NCBI GenBank assembly: GCA_013176395.1
Contig: JABMLP010000019.1
Location: forward strand, 1,114,985 to 1,178,984
Length of the DNA: 64,000 nucleotides
Direction of reading: 5' to 3'
Source of the DNA: Venturia oleaginea
Lineage: Eukaryota > Ascomycota > Dothideomycetes > Venturiales > Venturiaceae
The position numbers and the translations under genes are program-made. Under the pieces are notes generated by a model. The model had not been told where the DNA came from and made no database searches. It saw only the letters and a program-made list of their open reading frames with translations. Shown here in pieces: positions 42,401 to 51,486 of this stretch (the stretch's first letter is position 1; each line of letters opens with the position of its first letter).

Positions 42401-42929
42401 CTTGAACATGCGCATGGCTATGCGTGTGAATCAGAAAAGAACATTGGGACCTGTTCTTAAGAAGGGGGATAAAGTTTACCTATGGCGACGCAACATCAAG
42501 ACAAAAAGACCAAGCGAGAAACTTGACTTCAGAAAGCTCGGCGCTTTCGAAATCGACGAAGTTAAAGGTGCAGTCAATTACAAACTCAAGCTACCTAAGG
42601 GAATGAGAATACACCCGGTATTCCATGTCTCCCTGCTTGAACCAGCACATCCAGACGCCCCGCTTGACCAAAAAACGATACTCCAAGGCGATCAACTCGA
42701 GCCTGAGTATGATGTCGAAACTGTCGTTAACCATGCTATTGTGCAACGTCAGCACAAGTACCTCATTAAGTGGAAAGGCTATCCTACCTCGGAAAACACT
42801 TGGGAGCCTATGTCACACTTGAAGAACTCTCTCCAAGCTCTGCGGGATTTCCATCGGGAACATCCAGAGCATTCCAGACCTCCATCCCTGAAGTCTCGAT
42901 CGAACCAGGGAAGACGGAAAGATCGTTAG
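39303..42929 (+). CDS. Element B Pol polyprotein
   Basis: The frame has 1208 codons from the first ATG in the overlap. Translation most likely enters it at 39420 by frameshifting, not at that ATG. Domains in order (numbered from 39303): retropepsin FIDTGADRN (D85), reverse transcriptase YMDD (419-422), RNase H (VEADASDRALGA, D568), integrase HHCC finger from about 773, DDE residues D845, D910 and E946, and a chromodomain at about 1136-1185 (YLIKWKGYPTSENTWEP). All core residues are present, so it looks active. Its last 122 bp overlap the antisense ORF tail to tail. Confidence 0.95.
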   Translation: MYRLHLPTPSEWDKEPSTPCPTIGHRSQHEACMQMAREFGKRGGSTVERPLLNPIEAPHSLNNLGIPKMLVEAKIDYVPALAFIDTGADRNLLSESLVNEWKIPIKSKRYPYSLTIADGRPVDSNGGMVIYEADVTLWIQGRKERIVLDVTNIGDSDLILGLPWLQTHNPHIDWGTLTLTFPDHRYPVQASMRARTRTAQRPLRKRPTHVEVAYCYRLQTEEDSPVFQIPNEYQEFAELFKEESIEDSLPPHQPWDHEIKLKNNEQPKKFKIYPLREDQLETLREYIDDFTKKGFIRESKSPAGYSVFYVPKPDGSQRLCVDYRHLNEISEKNTYTLPLIQELRDRLQGAKWFTKFDIPAAFHRIRIKEGDEWKTAFRTRLGHYEYLVMPFGLTNAPATLQAYMNNVLREHLDKFVSVYMDDILVYSRTFEEHVKHVRTVRRALMKFNLRLKPSKSEFHKQRIKFVGCFVSQAGLEIDPEIYQKVRDWPVPSNVKGVQSFHAFANYYRQFIEGFSEVAEPLTGLMKKGITFEWNEHAQKAFDALKTRLTTPPILQLFDPKKPATVEADASDRALGACLSQLDSNGKLRPVAYHARKFLKAEINYSTSDKELMAIVDAFKHWKHYLEGAKHKITVYSDHKNLRNFTTTKELNRRQLRWSEELSSYSFQILYKKGKENINADALSRREDFMAGEKERVERALFRQEGNALIHQVSLLQSGKPSYWQEVRNAQQKDPDVQGYIQSADLNTRIEDGLFIFNDLVYLPASLRKQYILHQHESPLNGHCRPEIVLSRLQNTFYFPHMRQEVFKEIGKCVLCKKAKYERHKPYGLLQPNKAPHGAWKTISMDFVGPLPPSPSLDGVQYEHIMVVIDRLTKYAIFIPLPKGYDTRYLAGVFVRDVVSKHGIPDNIISDRDSLFTSHFWEELCEMLKIRRSLSTAYHPQTDGQTERMNQTMEQYLRIYVDDDQSNWVSLLPLAAFAYNATVQDTIRMSPFFANFGREPQFEIEQGNLLPTDATVVASELSQLHDQLKYDITFLNMRMAMRVNQKRTLGPVLKKGDKVYLWRRNIKTKRPSEKLDFRKLGAFEIDEVKGAVNYKLKLPKGMRIHPVFHVSLLEPAHPDAPLDQKTILQGDQLEPEYDVETVVNHAIVQRQHKYLIKWKGYPTSENTWEPMSHLKNSLQALRDFHREHPEHSRPPSLKSRSNQGRRKDR
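39420..39462 (+). promoter_or_regulatory. Programmed -1 frameshift signal at B gag/pol junction
   Basis: The heptamer G GGA AAC (39420-39426) is in the right register of the gag frame (TCG GGA AAC). Six nt later a stem can form: GATCAACAG (39433-39441) with CTGTTG-A-ATC (39453-39462, one bulged A). Slipping back one base gives GGG AAA CGA and enters the pol frame upstream of NPIEAPHS. Heptamer, spacing and stem fit the known -1 frameshift signals of retroelements and viruses. Confidence 0.75.
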
Positions 42930-43386
42930 AAGCTTCGGCGAGCTCACCGTTCGAAAGCCCACCGTTTACTCTCCGTTCCTCTTCCTCCTCTTCCTCGAGT
43001 TCCTCTAATAAACAAATTGTTTTCGTTTTTGCTCTCGCCTCAGCCAACTCCAAGATTTTGCGATTCCTTGATATCCGAGACAACAACTCTTGTTGCTCAC
43101 TCAACACTCTTTGCATTTCAATAAGGATTTTCCCCAGCTTCTCCTCGTCACGAGATAACGACTTCTTTGTTTGTTCTCTCGTTTTGTCTAGGGAAGCCCA
43201 GGACACATCGACACACTTAATTCCCTTCTTGGCGCAGCTTGCGCATTTCAGCGACTTCGACGACGGCATAATGATGCAAAATATGTTATGTTTGAAGCAG
43301 TATTCGCAGGCGATAGCGGATGGATCACCTTGTTGTTCGATCTCGTCGGCGATACGTTTGCGTCGTAAAGATGATGCAGAAGACAT
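42808..43386 (-). CDS. Antisense ORF in element B with a Zn2Cys6-like cluster
   Basis: A 192-residue protein is encoded opposite to gag-pol, in the 3' end of B between pol and the 3' LTR. Six cysteines at 27, 30, 37, 48, 51 and 58 give C-x2-C-x6-C-x10-C-x2-C-x6-C, which fits the spacing rule of fungal Zn(II)2Cys6 DNA-binding clusters. A basic RRKR precedes the cluster. A charged, probably coiled-coil region with a polyglutamate run (about 65-138) follows, then a Ser/Gly-rich tail. The ATG lies 75 bp from the 3' LTR, so LTR antisense transcription could express it. A zinc knuckle-like RNA-binding role or chance antisense coding are alternatives. I do not know a named family. Confidence 0.6.
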   Translation of the reverse strand: MSSASSLRRKRIADEIEQQGDPSAIACEYCFKHNIFCIIMPSSKSLKCASCAKKGIKCVDVSWASLDKTREQTKKSLSRDEEKLGKILIEMQRVLSEQQELLSRISRNRKILELAEARAKTKTICLLEELEEEEEEERRVNGGLSNGELAEASNDLSVFPGSIETSGMEVWNALDVPDGNPAELGESSSSVT

Positions 43387-43446
43387 CTTTGGTTTTCTGT
43401 GCGGGGTCCGTGTGACCTTAAGTAAGCGCTGTGGGACCAGCTTACT

Positions 43447-43457
43447 AAGAAGGAGGG
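43447..43457 (+). promoter_or_regulatory. Element B polypurine tract
   Basis: AAGAAGGAGGG lies three bases before the 3' LTR and is the expected plus-strand primer site. Confidence 0.65.
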
Positions 43458-43460
43458 CTA

Positions 43461-43930
43461 TGTTACGGATACTGTCACGTGAGCGTGTACAGGATCATAT
43501 TTGATGCATTCGTATGCATTTGGATTCCTAAGTGCATACCATCATGTCTTCTTATGATTGGATGATTGTTACACGGGGTTGAAGGATCACGTGGTTGATC
43601 ATTCTTGGCAAGGTAAGCAGAATGAACGTTTGTGTTCATTCCGCTCAGGCTGTTCATCATGATCGGGATGATCATAATGAACGGAGGATTTTCATAGAGA
43701 TGGGATCTCTATATAAAGGACGAGACACTGCTCCCTCAGTATCTCGTATCTTCACTCTCATAGTTACTTCGCTATTGCTTTAGTTACTTAGCACAATTCA
43801 CGACTCTTATATCTCACAAACTTCGCTACACCTGTTTGATACGATATTGTCGCCCCAGGATTACTTGAACCTCACTGTACGGAATAGCCAATTCCAGCTA
43901 TATTACTTGAGCCATAGCCTCTGCGTAACA
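43461..43930 (+). repeat. Element B 3' LTR
   Basis: This 470-bp repeat is identical by eye to the 5' LTR (TGTTACGG to GCGTAACA). It is followed by CATCG. Confidence 0.95.
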
Positions 43931-44922
43931 CATCGCTTCCACGGTATCTAACAAGAAGATGGCATTTGGAAGAGTCTGCACGTACGAGTGCTTCATTGGG
44001 GCAAAGACCCTGGACGCGGAGGATGCATAGCCCCCAGTTTAGGGCCTGGATTGGAGGCTATCTGCCTATGTCGCTGTAATTATATAGTTAATCTGGTGAT
44101 AGAGCTAGATTTGTTGTTGTTTTTGCGGCGATGCGGCGATGCAGTGCACGTGACTTTGGGGGGGGGGGATCTCCCCGCCAAAAACCAAAAAAAGGGCTGA
44201 AATTTACAATAGACTGAATGCTAGATTGTTTACGAACTTTTTTTGAGTACAATGAGAATTCCTGAGAGAAATCCCGTAAAAAACGGTGATTTGGTTGTAT
44301 TTTCCGTGATTTTGGCGTTTACAATGTGTTGGTGACCGTAGTGAGAGGGGACTGGTGCAACCAGGTCAGTCCTAAGAGAGAATAGTACGTGCAGGAGTCA
44401 CGTGATATTCCCACAGTTCCCACAGCACTTGGCATTCCACAGTGTGGGAAGTGTGGGAAGAGCCAAGAGGTGTGGGAATACACCTTGGCACCCAGAACCA
44501 GAAGGGTATATAGGGAGGACGTTGGACGGACTTTCCTTTCTCTCTTCGTGGTTATCTCATGTTATGTTTCTAACATAGGAGCTTCTTCAACCTACTACAG
44601 TAACGACCTTTTACTTAGATACAATCAAGCACAAGTCATATGCACACGAAGCAAGCCCACCCCCAACCTTCATACTAACCGACAAGCGTTCAGGATTGAT
44701 CTGAGGATCAAATCGGTTAGGCGACAATTGAATTGAGAGATACATCGGACGGCTAGGATCTAGTGAGCCTCCAAAGAACCTGAGCAAGGGAATGTACTTA
44801 AGGTAAGTACTTCCAGACTGATATTGCCCTTACCCCAAACCCGCGGACCAGAACAAGAGAACACAGGTGTCAAGAAGGTCTTGACATAATCAACTGTGTT
44901 GAGAAACGAGTTCCCCGTAACA
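43931..44922. other. Unassigned 1-kb stretch, LTR-like right part
   Basis: No gene is recognisable. A G run lies at about 44158-44169. The part from about 44390 has TTCCCACAG/CTGTGGGAA inverted repeats, a GGGTATATAGGG box near 44506 and ends CCCCGTAACA at 44922, exactly where the pogo transposase at 44923 is cut. Read on the minus strand it starts TGTTACGGGG like a gypsy LTR. I could not find its other end or a matching ACTAA target duplication, so this is only a probable LTR or LTR-element fragment. Confidence 0.4.
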
Positions 44923-46008
44923 ACTAATTCGAGCAATTTTAAAGGCGTGAAGGAACTCAATTTTGTCGATATAATTTATGCCAAGCCTCATATATTCCGA
45001 GACTTGGTGGCCGTAGGTACGCTTGAGGACCGAAAAACAACCAATATCGAGAGATTGAAGAAGATGTGATGAATGCGGTGGCATACAAAGAGTAATAATC
45101 ATCCGGTCTGCACAAAATTGATCAAATCTTGGCGTTGCGTGGCTGCCGTGGCCATCCAGAATTAGTAGTCGATAACTACCAACCTTTCTTGCAGCTGTAT
45201 TTGGCTCGAAAACCTCTTTTAACCAATGTAATCCAAGCTTGTTATTAGTCCATTCATTTGTACTCAAAGCGATTGTCCAATCAGGCGGTAGATTGTTGTT
45301 TTCCTACCAAGATGATTTATGTACCTTGCCTTTGAATATCACCATCGGCGGGAGGCTCCAACCCAGCGCATTGATCGATTCGATTGCCGTAACCCATTCG
45401 CGATCGCCAGGCTGTAATTGAGGGGGTCTGCCACGCCTATCTGAGGCAGTAACTACGCGTGAGGTACTTGCAAGGCCCATTGCAAAGCCGGTTTCGTCGA
45501 ATCTGTAGATATCGTTATTGAGGATGCCGTATTTAGCGATTGTGTTTTGTACAAGCCGAAACCAGGCCCCAATAAGGGCTGGATCTTCGCATCTTGCCCT
45601 TTAATTATCATAGCTGCGTGAATATCGCGATTTGAGGCTAGGGCGGCGGTTGATGTATCGCTGAGGCCAATTGACACCGATTTTGCAATCTGAGCCTACA
45701 CGCTGCTCGAGTACGATTTTTGCCGCATCGCGTACCCCAGTAACGGTCAATGGATAACCTCTTTCATCCATAGATAGTATCCAATACTCAACGACCTCCT
45801 CTTCCGTATCCGTAAGCTTTTGGCAATTTGGGCGCGAATCGACGCGTGAAGCGCGTCCGCTAAGGCGGGAGGCAAGGGAAGTAAATGGGACAGAATAGGC
45901 ATCAGCGGCCTTTCGAATACTTGGAAAATGGCCATTCAAATAAGCATCATGAGCAAGGAGTAGTTGACCCTCTTTCTGGGCCTTTGTATTGACTAGTTGT
46001 GGTGGCAT
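44923..46008 (-). pseudogene. Pogo/Tigger-type transposase, decayed and truncated
   Basis: One minus-strand frame starting MPPQLVNTK holds an N-terminal psq-type helix-turn-helix, a CENP-B-like segment and a DDE_1 domain. The acidic motifs are RFDETGF, LLILDGHGSH and the SLDIGCFSVLK segment. Two in-frame stops interrupt it, TAA at 45601-45603 and TAG near 45306. The C-terminus is lost where LTR-like sequence begins at 44922. The frame otherwise stays constant, so decay is mild. The intact relative is at 59169-60793. Confidence 0.85.
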
Positions 46009-46043
46009 TGTGGGTTAATCGATGAGGATACCAAAATGTGTAC

Positions 46044-46065
46044 CGCTCGATGGTGGATTACGTTA
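46044..46065. repeat. Right terminus of the truncated pogo element
   Basis: The element appears to end in GATGGTGGATTACGT at 46063, followed by the TA target dinucleotide (46064-46065). This parallels the GGTGGTGGAATACGT-TA end of the pogo copy at 60871. The left terminus is missing. Confidence 0.6.
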
Positions 46066-46073
46066 TTCCTAAC

Positions 46074-47470
46074 CTCAAATCTGACTGCGCAGGGCGCTCG
46101 GACCCACCATCCCATCTCAATTTCTACGTATACACCAACTTATCGCTCAATTTACCACCACCATGGCGCCTAGAACATCCAAAAGAAAGACTGCAAGGCG
46201 AGAATATGATACCACGAAGAGAATGCGATTTTTTCAGGCCTGGGATTGCAAGAATGAGGCCGACGGCGTCGGTACAATCGCATACCTCCCTGAAATCAAT
46301 ATACCAACTTCTACCGCACGTAGTTGGCTTAAACTACGAGAACTTATTGGTGATGCAGCATTCAGATCACAGAGAAAGAGCAGTTGCATCATAGGGCGGC
46401 CTACCAAAGTATCTGCTTCAGATCTTACCCGCCTTACGAAACCAAGATGACCCTATACACGAAAAAGGCTGGCAGGAACAAGCCAATTCCTGCCCCGGCA
46501 AGCCTTCCGCAAAGACATTACAGCGTCACGTATACAATGCAGGGACTAGGCGATTCAAGAAGCGTTATCAGAAGCAGATATCCCAGGCAAATCGGCCAAA
46601 GAGGGTTGAATACGGTAGAGAACACGAGAAAAAGACCATACTAGGCTTCTGGAGTTGGATTTGGTTCACAGATGAAGCTCATTTTCAGTCAAAAGAACTC
46701 GCCAATGCACCTGAATATGAGCTACGCTTTACAGGGCAAGAGAGAGGTGTCAATGAGGAGCTAGAAGGCGTTTTAGATGTTACTATTCACGTCGCCGGCG
46801 GCATCTCATACAACAAGAAAGGAAACCTCATATTCTACAAGGATCCGGCTGAGCCATCAGAGAAGGTCCGTAGGCAAGTCAAGCAGCCTAAACAACTCAA
46901 ATACGAGCTGGATTCAGTGTACCAAGCCCGGCTGAAGGTCTGCAAGACCTTAAGGCAAAGGAGGACGAACACCAAAAGGAAACTGCATGACACAGGTTTT
47001 TCTACGCCAAAAAGATACTGCCGCAACACATTGAAGCTATTCAGGCCTTGGAGAAGCGTCACCAGCGCAAATACTGGCTTCAAGAGGATGGTGATCCTTC
47101 TCACGGAATCAAGTCGCCTAACAGTGACCCTGCAGTCATAAAAAGAGAAGCAGACCTTCTATTACTTATTCACCCTCCTCAATCATGTGATCTCAATCCC
47201 ATTGAGTCTTGTTGGAACATCATTAAGTCCAGATTAGCTGGCAGGAGGTGGTCGTCGGTGGCTCATTTCAAGGCTGAAATCCAGGCAGAATGGGACAAGA
47301 TAACGCTCACAATGATACGGAAAAGGATCAGAGAGATGCCAGAGAGATGTAAGATGATTCAGCAAAAACCAGAGATTCATTGCAAGTCAAACGTGTGGTA
47401 AATAGCATAATACATTCAAGTTCAAAAGATGGGATGGTGGGTCCGAGCGCCCTGCGCAGTCAGATTTGAG
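46074..47470 (+). mobile_element. Tc1/mariner-like DNA transposon with 44-bp inverted repeats
   Basis: The 1397-bp element is bounded by perfect 44-bp terminal inverted repeats, 46074-46117 (CTCAAATCTGACTGCGCAGG...) and 47427-47470. AAC flanks both outer ends. The usual TA duplication was not seen directly at these ends. It lies 8 bp beyond the TA next to the pogo right end and encodes a broken transposase. Confidence 0.88.
46163..47401 (+). pseudogene. Tc1/mariner transposase, frameshifted
   Basis: The start MAPRTSKRKTARREY leads into a helix-turn-helix region (FFQAWDCKNEADG). The DDE core is in pieces: WFTDEAHFQSKEL (first D), KYWLQEDGDPSHG (second D) and PQSCDLNPIESCWNIIKSRL (E). Frames change at least near 46440 and 46940, and a TGA lies near 46987. 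It would have catalysed cut-and-paste transposition of the surrounding element, and is now inactive as written. Confidence 0.85.
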
Positions 47471-47565
47471 AACCCGTGCTTCACAGCCGCGAGTCACGTG
47501 ACAATACCTTCGAATCACCCTCGATATCGATAAATTTCTGGCAATATTCTTCCCCATCAGCCATC

Positions 47566-47872
47566 TCATACAGAAACCGATGCACCAACATAATTCGCCT
47601 CCACCCAGCCACCATCAACATACCATTCCTATTTGGTCACAAATCTACTCTCATCCCCAAGCAAAAAGGCAATACTCGCCGTAATCTCCTTAAGCTGCGC
47701 ATACCGCTTGATAATCGACGTCAAGTTATCATCCTCAGTCATGGTCCCACGCCTCCCACTAGGAAGAATGAGAGGCTGCTTGATCATGTCGGTATCGATA
47801 CAACCCGGACACAGCAGATTGACTCTGATTCCCTTTGCGCCGGCCTCAAATGCGGCACATTTTTTTGGCAGG
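47566..47872 (-). pseudogene. Short-chain dehydrogenase/reductase, C-terminal fragment
   Basis: The minus strand encodes AAFEAGAKGIRVNLLCPGCIDTDM and later YVDGGW, typical of the C-terminal third of classical NAD(P)-dependent SDR oxidoreductases. The Rossmann glycine motif and the YxxxK catalytic site are absent because the fragment begins near 47872. An in-frame TAG lies at 47629-47631. It abuts the rhodopsin-like relic on the other strand. Confidence 0.75.
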
Positions 47873-48930
47873 TAACACAAGCCGAATACAAGACCTTACT
47901 CTAAGTAAATCGACTTGTAATCGTTGCCATGGACTGAGAAAAATGCTAACTTCACGCTATCAAACTTAGTGTACTGTTCCAGTGAAGATCTTTTACATGC
48001 TCTCGTCCGATTTTGCGACACTGTCGTTGCTGGCGCTATACTACTCCTTGTCTCCAGATCGAACATACCGCATCGCGATCAAATACATTGGCGCATGTTT
48101 CGTCCTGTATGCGGTAGTGTACGCTTTGATAAGCATCTTCAGTTGCCGACCAATTTACGCTACCTGGGATTTGAAGGCGTTGGCAACTGCATCTTGCATC
48201 AACAAAGAAGGGTTTTTTCTGACGGCATCCATAGCCAACGTATGCATGGACATCGTTATCTTGGTGATGCCGTTGCGTATTGTCGTTCCGCTTCAGGTCC
48301 CCATGCGTCAAAAATTTACCTTGCTCATTCTATTTGCAACTGGTGGGGTGTAAGTCGCTATCATCTGGGCATCATCTTTTCGCTGAATCTTTATTAATTC
48401 TTGTTAGCGTCATATTTGCTGCAATCTACAACTGCATACTCACGATCAAGCTTTTTGGCGGCGACGATTACACCAAGGGCCTCGCACATGAGCTGTCGTG
48501 GATGTACGGGGAGCTCGCCGGATGTGTAGTATGTGCATCAGCGAGTTCGCTGAAGCCTTTTTTTGTGCGATATATCCCATTATTGATCAGCTCGCATTTT
48601 TTCAGCACTGGTGGCTCGACCAATCCCAGCGACCAGCTCTCTCGGATAGGAAAACTCGATCGAATGCGCTAAGATGTATACGAACTCGATTCCTTTGATG
48701 GTGCAAGGGCTGAAAAGAAAAACGTGGGCGACGATGACGAGACACAACTTTGGGCTGGGCCTGTCAACGCTGCCACTGTCTCGGCTACAGGAATAGCAGC
48801 CGAACATGATTCTAGCACTGTATGTCCTAGTACGTTTGGGGATTCTTCCAAGACGGCTGTTCCTGCCAATCAGAAAGTCTGTAGAAGTGGGATCAGCGTG
48901 GTTTCAACAACTTCTGTGGCCTACGCTTAG
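47873..48930 (+). pseudogene. Rhodopsin-like fungal integral membrane protein, truncated
   Basis: This has the features of the large fungal family of plasma-membrane proteins with a rhodopsin-like helical domain, often found near secondary-metabolism genes or as CFEM receptors. Recognisable parts are YKTLL, LLALYYSLSPDRTYRIAIKY, CRPIYATWD, CINKEGFFLTASIANVCMDI and GELAGCVVCASASSLKPF. An acceptor precedes 47970, and an intron spans 48350-48407 (GTAAGT to TAG). A TAA at 48670-48672 interrupts the frame before the typical acidic tail ending near 48930. The N-terminal helices are missing at the junction with the SDR fragment. Confidence 0.75.
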
Positions 48931-50011
48931 CAAATTGATCCGTGAGAAACATATTGAGATGGATGGCAGTGGCTCGAGAGGACGAGGATTTTTGAGATTG
49001 CGGCAAGCCCATATCAAGCTCATTCACATGTTTGCGTCAAAATGCGCGCACGGCAGGACAGTCATCAATTGCGAGTTGATGCTTCACGCATGGAATGGAG
49101 TACTTCATGATGGTGTAACATGCCTGGGGAGGCAACTTCGTGAGATGGTACGTGTCGATGGGAATGAGGGTTTAGCTTGATGGTTGGATGAAACCTGATA
49201 CGCCTGAATGCCGAGCCTGAGGTGGACGGGTCTCGCTAAAACTTCGGACCGATAGAATAGAATACCGGCAGTCGCTTCGCGTCTCAATTTTCCTCTTCAA
49301 CCTCTTCCTTCTCCTCCACTCACCGATCCATCCCTTGTTTAATTCTCTCAGTCTCGTCAGCTTCGGCCCTGTGCGAGAGCAGGACGCTATTGAATGCTGG
49401 GCTCTCTCCTGCGCCACAACGGTCCCTCTATCCCTCGGGTATATATACTCGTATATGCAGAAAGATAACTTCTTGATCCATGTTATGGCTTCGTCCTACC
49501 TTCAACGTGCGGCTGACTATCTCCCTTACTTATCACTATCAAAAATAACGACATTGGCAAAGTATTCCACCGATGTAATTGGGCGTCTATACCTCTGTTT
49601 GTGCTCTGTTAAGCCACATATAAGGCTTTCCTCTCGCTGTACCGCTTTCTGTTCTCGTCCAGCGGCACGGTCCAGAACGGGCGGCTTGGCGGCTTTCACT
49701 GCTCGTGGTAGATGGAAGGGTTGCTCCTGTTCCAAGCATGGTGAGGATGTCTTCGTAAGCATTGGGGAATCGGACAACGCAGGGTCGGTGTCTTCGGCGC
49801 TGTTATTGGTGTCTCCTTGTGGCACTTGCTTCGCTGAATAGCAAGTTCAGAGAGTGACAAGACCGGGCAGTATGTGTTGTGGCACATTCAATTCGGGCTT
49901 CAGTGATGATGTATGTAGGAAGAGATCGAGGCTGACCATACCAATCTAAGAATTCTCTGTCCACGAATTTCTCCATTAGATTCCCTCTACTACATTCTCC
50001 ACCTTCAGATC
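48931..50011. other. Gene-free stretch
   Basis: Open frames up to 168 codons occur (for example 49335-49841), but they show no domain, bias or motif I recognise. A TATATACTCGTATATG box lies near 49440. I see no transposon ends. Confidence 0.5.
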
Positions 50012-51486
50012 ATGAAATTTTTCCAGCCACTGCTGCCTGTCGTTGCGACCATCATTTTCCCCGGCAGCGTTGAAGCCGATATTGACCCAGACAGCTTCTC
50101 AGGTGCTCTTCTTAGACGAGATGGTCGTTGTCATTGGTGACGGATCTGCTGGTGCGAGTTTCCCGTCAACTCAGGCCTGACCATTCTAACATTTGTTAAG
50201 ACCTACTCCGCCGTCCGTCTTTGCAAGCTAGGAAAGACTGTCACACTCATCGAAGCCCAGTCTGAGCTTGGCGGCCACACCCAAACGTTCGTCGACCCGG
50301 CCACTGGAATTTCCTTCGATTATGGAGTTCAGATCCTGAAGGACATCCCCACCGTGCAGAGCTATTTGGCTCATCTCGGTGTCGCTGTCACTCAGATTGA
50401 CGCTTCATTCTACCCTCTTACTACGCCAGCCGACCTCGCTTCTGGTACCACCATTCCTGCAACTTCTGTCGATCAGGCTGCTTTTGGTGCTGCATTCCAG
50501 GTCTACCTTACTCAATTGGCTAAATATCCCTTCCACCAGGCTGGTAGTGATTTGCCATCACCTATCCCAGCTGACCTCCTTCTTACGTTCGGCGACTTCG
50601 TCGTAAAGTACCAACTCGAAGCCATTGCCTTCACCATCTCATCCTACTTGGGTGGCTTTGGGGATCGAATTAGTGTTCGTATCTTTTATGTCATGAAGTA
50701 TTTCGATGCCACCACCGTTCAAGGATTGCTCGGTCATTTCTCGACAACCACGGCCCACGAAAATCAGCAGATCTATGCCAAGGCTGCTGCATACCTGGGT
50801 TCAGATACACTCGTGAGCAGTACTGTATACGCCATTCAACGTGACATTAAGCTGCCCAATGGTACTGTTATACCAGTCGCTGTAATCGCCAACACTCCTG
50901 ATGGCCCCCCAAGCTCATCATCGCAAAGAAGCTCGTAATGGCCATCCCACCTAAGATGGAGAAACTGTCGCCTTTGAACATGGATCTGGACGACAACGAC
51001 AGAGCTCTCTTCAACCAGTTGAGCAATTCTTATTACTGGGCGGGTGTCGTACGCAACTCTGGAATTCCATCTAACACAAGCTTCATCAACGTCAGCCCGA
51101 CTGGCCAATATGGTATCTCTGGTCCACCATCTACGCTTTTGATCACATCCTCCAGTACTTCACATCTCCACGAGGTCTTCTACAATAGCGCCACATTGCT
51201 CACCGATAACGCCGTCAAAGCCAACATTCTCGCCGATATTGCTAAGCTTGTCACTGCCGGTGGTTTCCCAGCTCATGCTCAGCCTCAGTTCGTAGCTTTC
51301 CAAAACCACCAACCATATCAACTCACTGTTCCAGTCTCTGCTATTACTAGTGGGTTTTATACTAGTCTAAACGCGATTCAGGGAAAGACAAATACCTGGT
51401 GGACTGGCGCTGCTTGGGTGGGGCATAGTTCGAGTTCGATCTGGGATTTCACCGAGAAGATGATTATTCCTGCTCTTACTGCGTAG
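50012..51486 (+). pseudogene. Secreted FAD-dependent oxidoreductase (amine oxidase superfamily)
   Basis: The product resembles fungal flavin-containing amine oxidase-fold oxidoreductases of the beta-cyclopiazonate dehydrogenase type. MKFFQPLLPVVATIIFPGS is a signal peptide. The FAD-binding motif VVVIGDGSAG..YSAVRL follows, then a conserved EAQSELGGHT, SYLGGFGDR, MAIPPKMEKL and a C-terminal WTGAAW. A probable GC-AG intron lies at 50154-50200. Two one-base frameshifts break the frame: near 50120, between the signal peptide and VVVIG, and in the C6 run at 50905-50910. Real lesions or consensus errors are both possible. Substrate unknown. Confidence 0.75.

Larger units (their letters stand above)
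36898..43930 (+). mobile_element. Element B, intact Ty3/gypsy chromovirus
   Basis: This 7033-bp element has 470-bp LTRs that look identical along their length, a self-complementary PBS, gag (674 residues), pol in the -1 frame, an antisense ORF between pol and the 3' LTR, and a polypurine tract. The identical LTRs imply a recent insertion or LTR conversion. The flanks ACTTG (left) and CATCG (right) do not match, so one end has probably been exchanged by recombination with the inverted B fragment beside it. Confidence 0.95.

Noticed and set aside
42770..43504. 244-codon plus-strand frame after B pol
   Set aside because: It is opposite the Cys-rich antisense ORF, is dominated by serine runs that mirror its Glu codons, and has no domain.
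44158..44169. Run of G residues as a quadruplex or telomere-related signal
   Set aside because: It is a single homopolymer run, not an array, and probably marks a junction or slippage.
49335..49841. 168-codon plus-strand open frame
   Set aside because: No recognisable domain, start context or intron signals. An opposite-strand frame of similar quality overlaps it.
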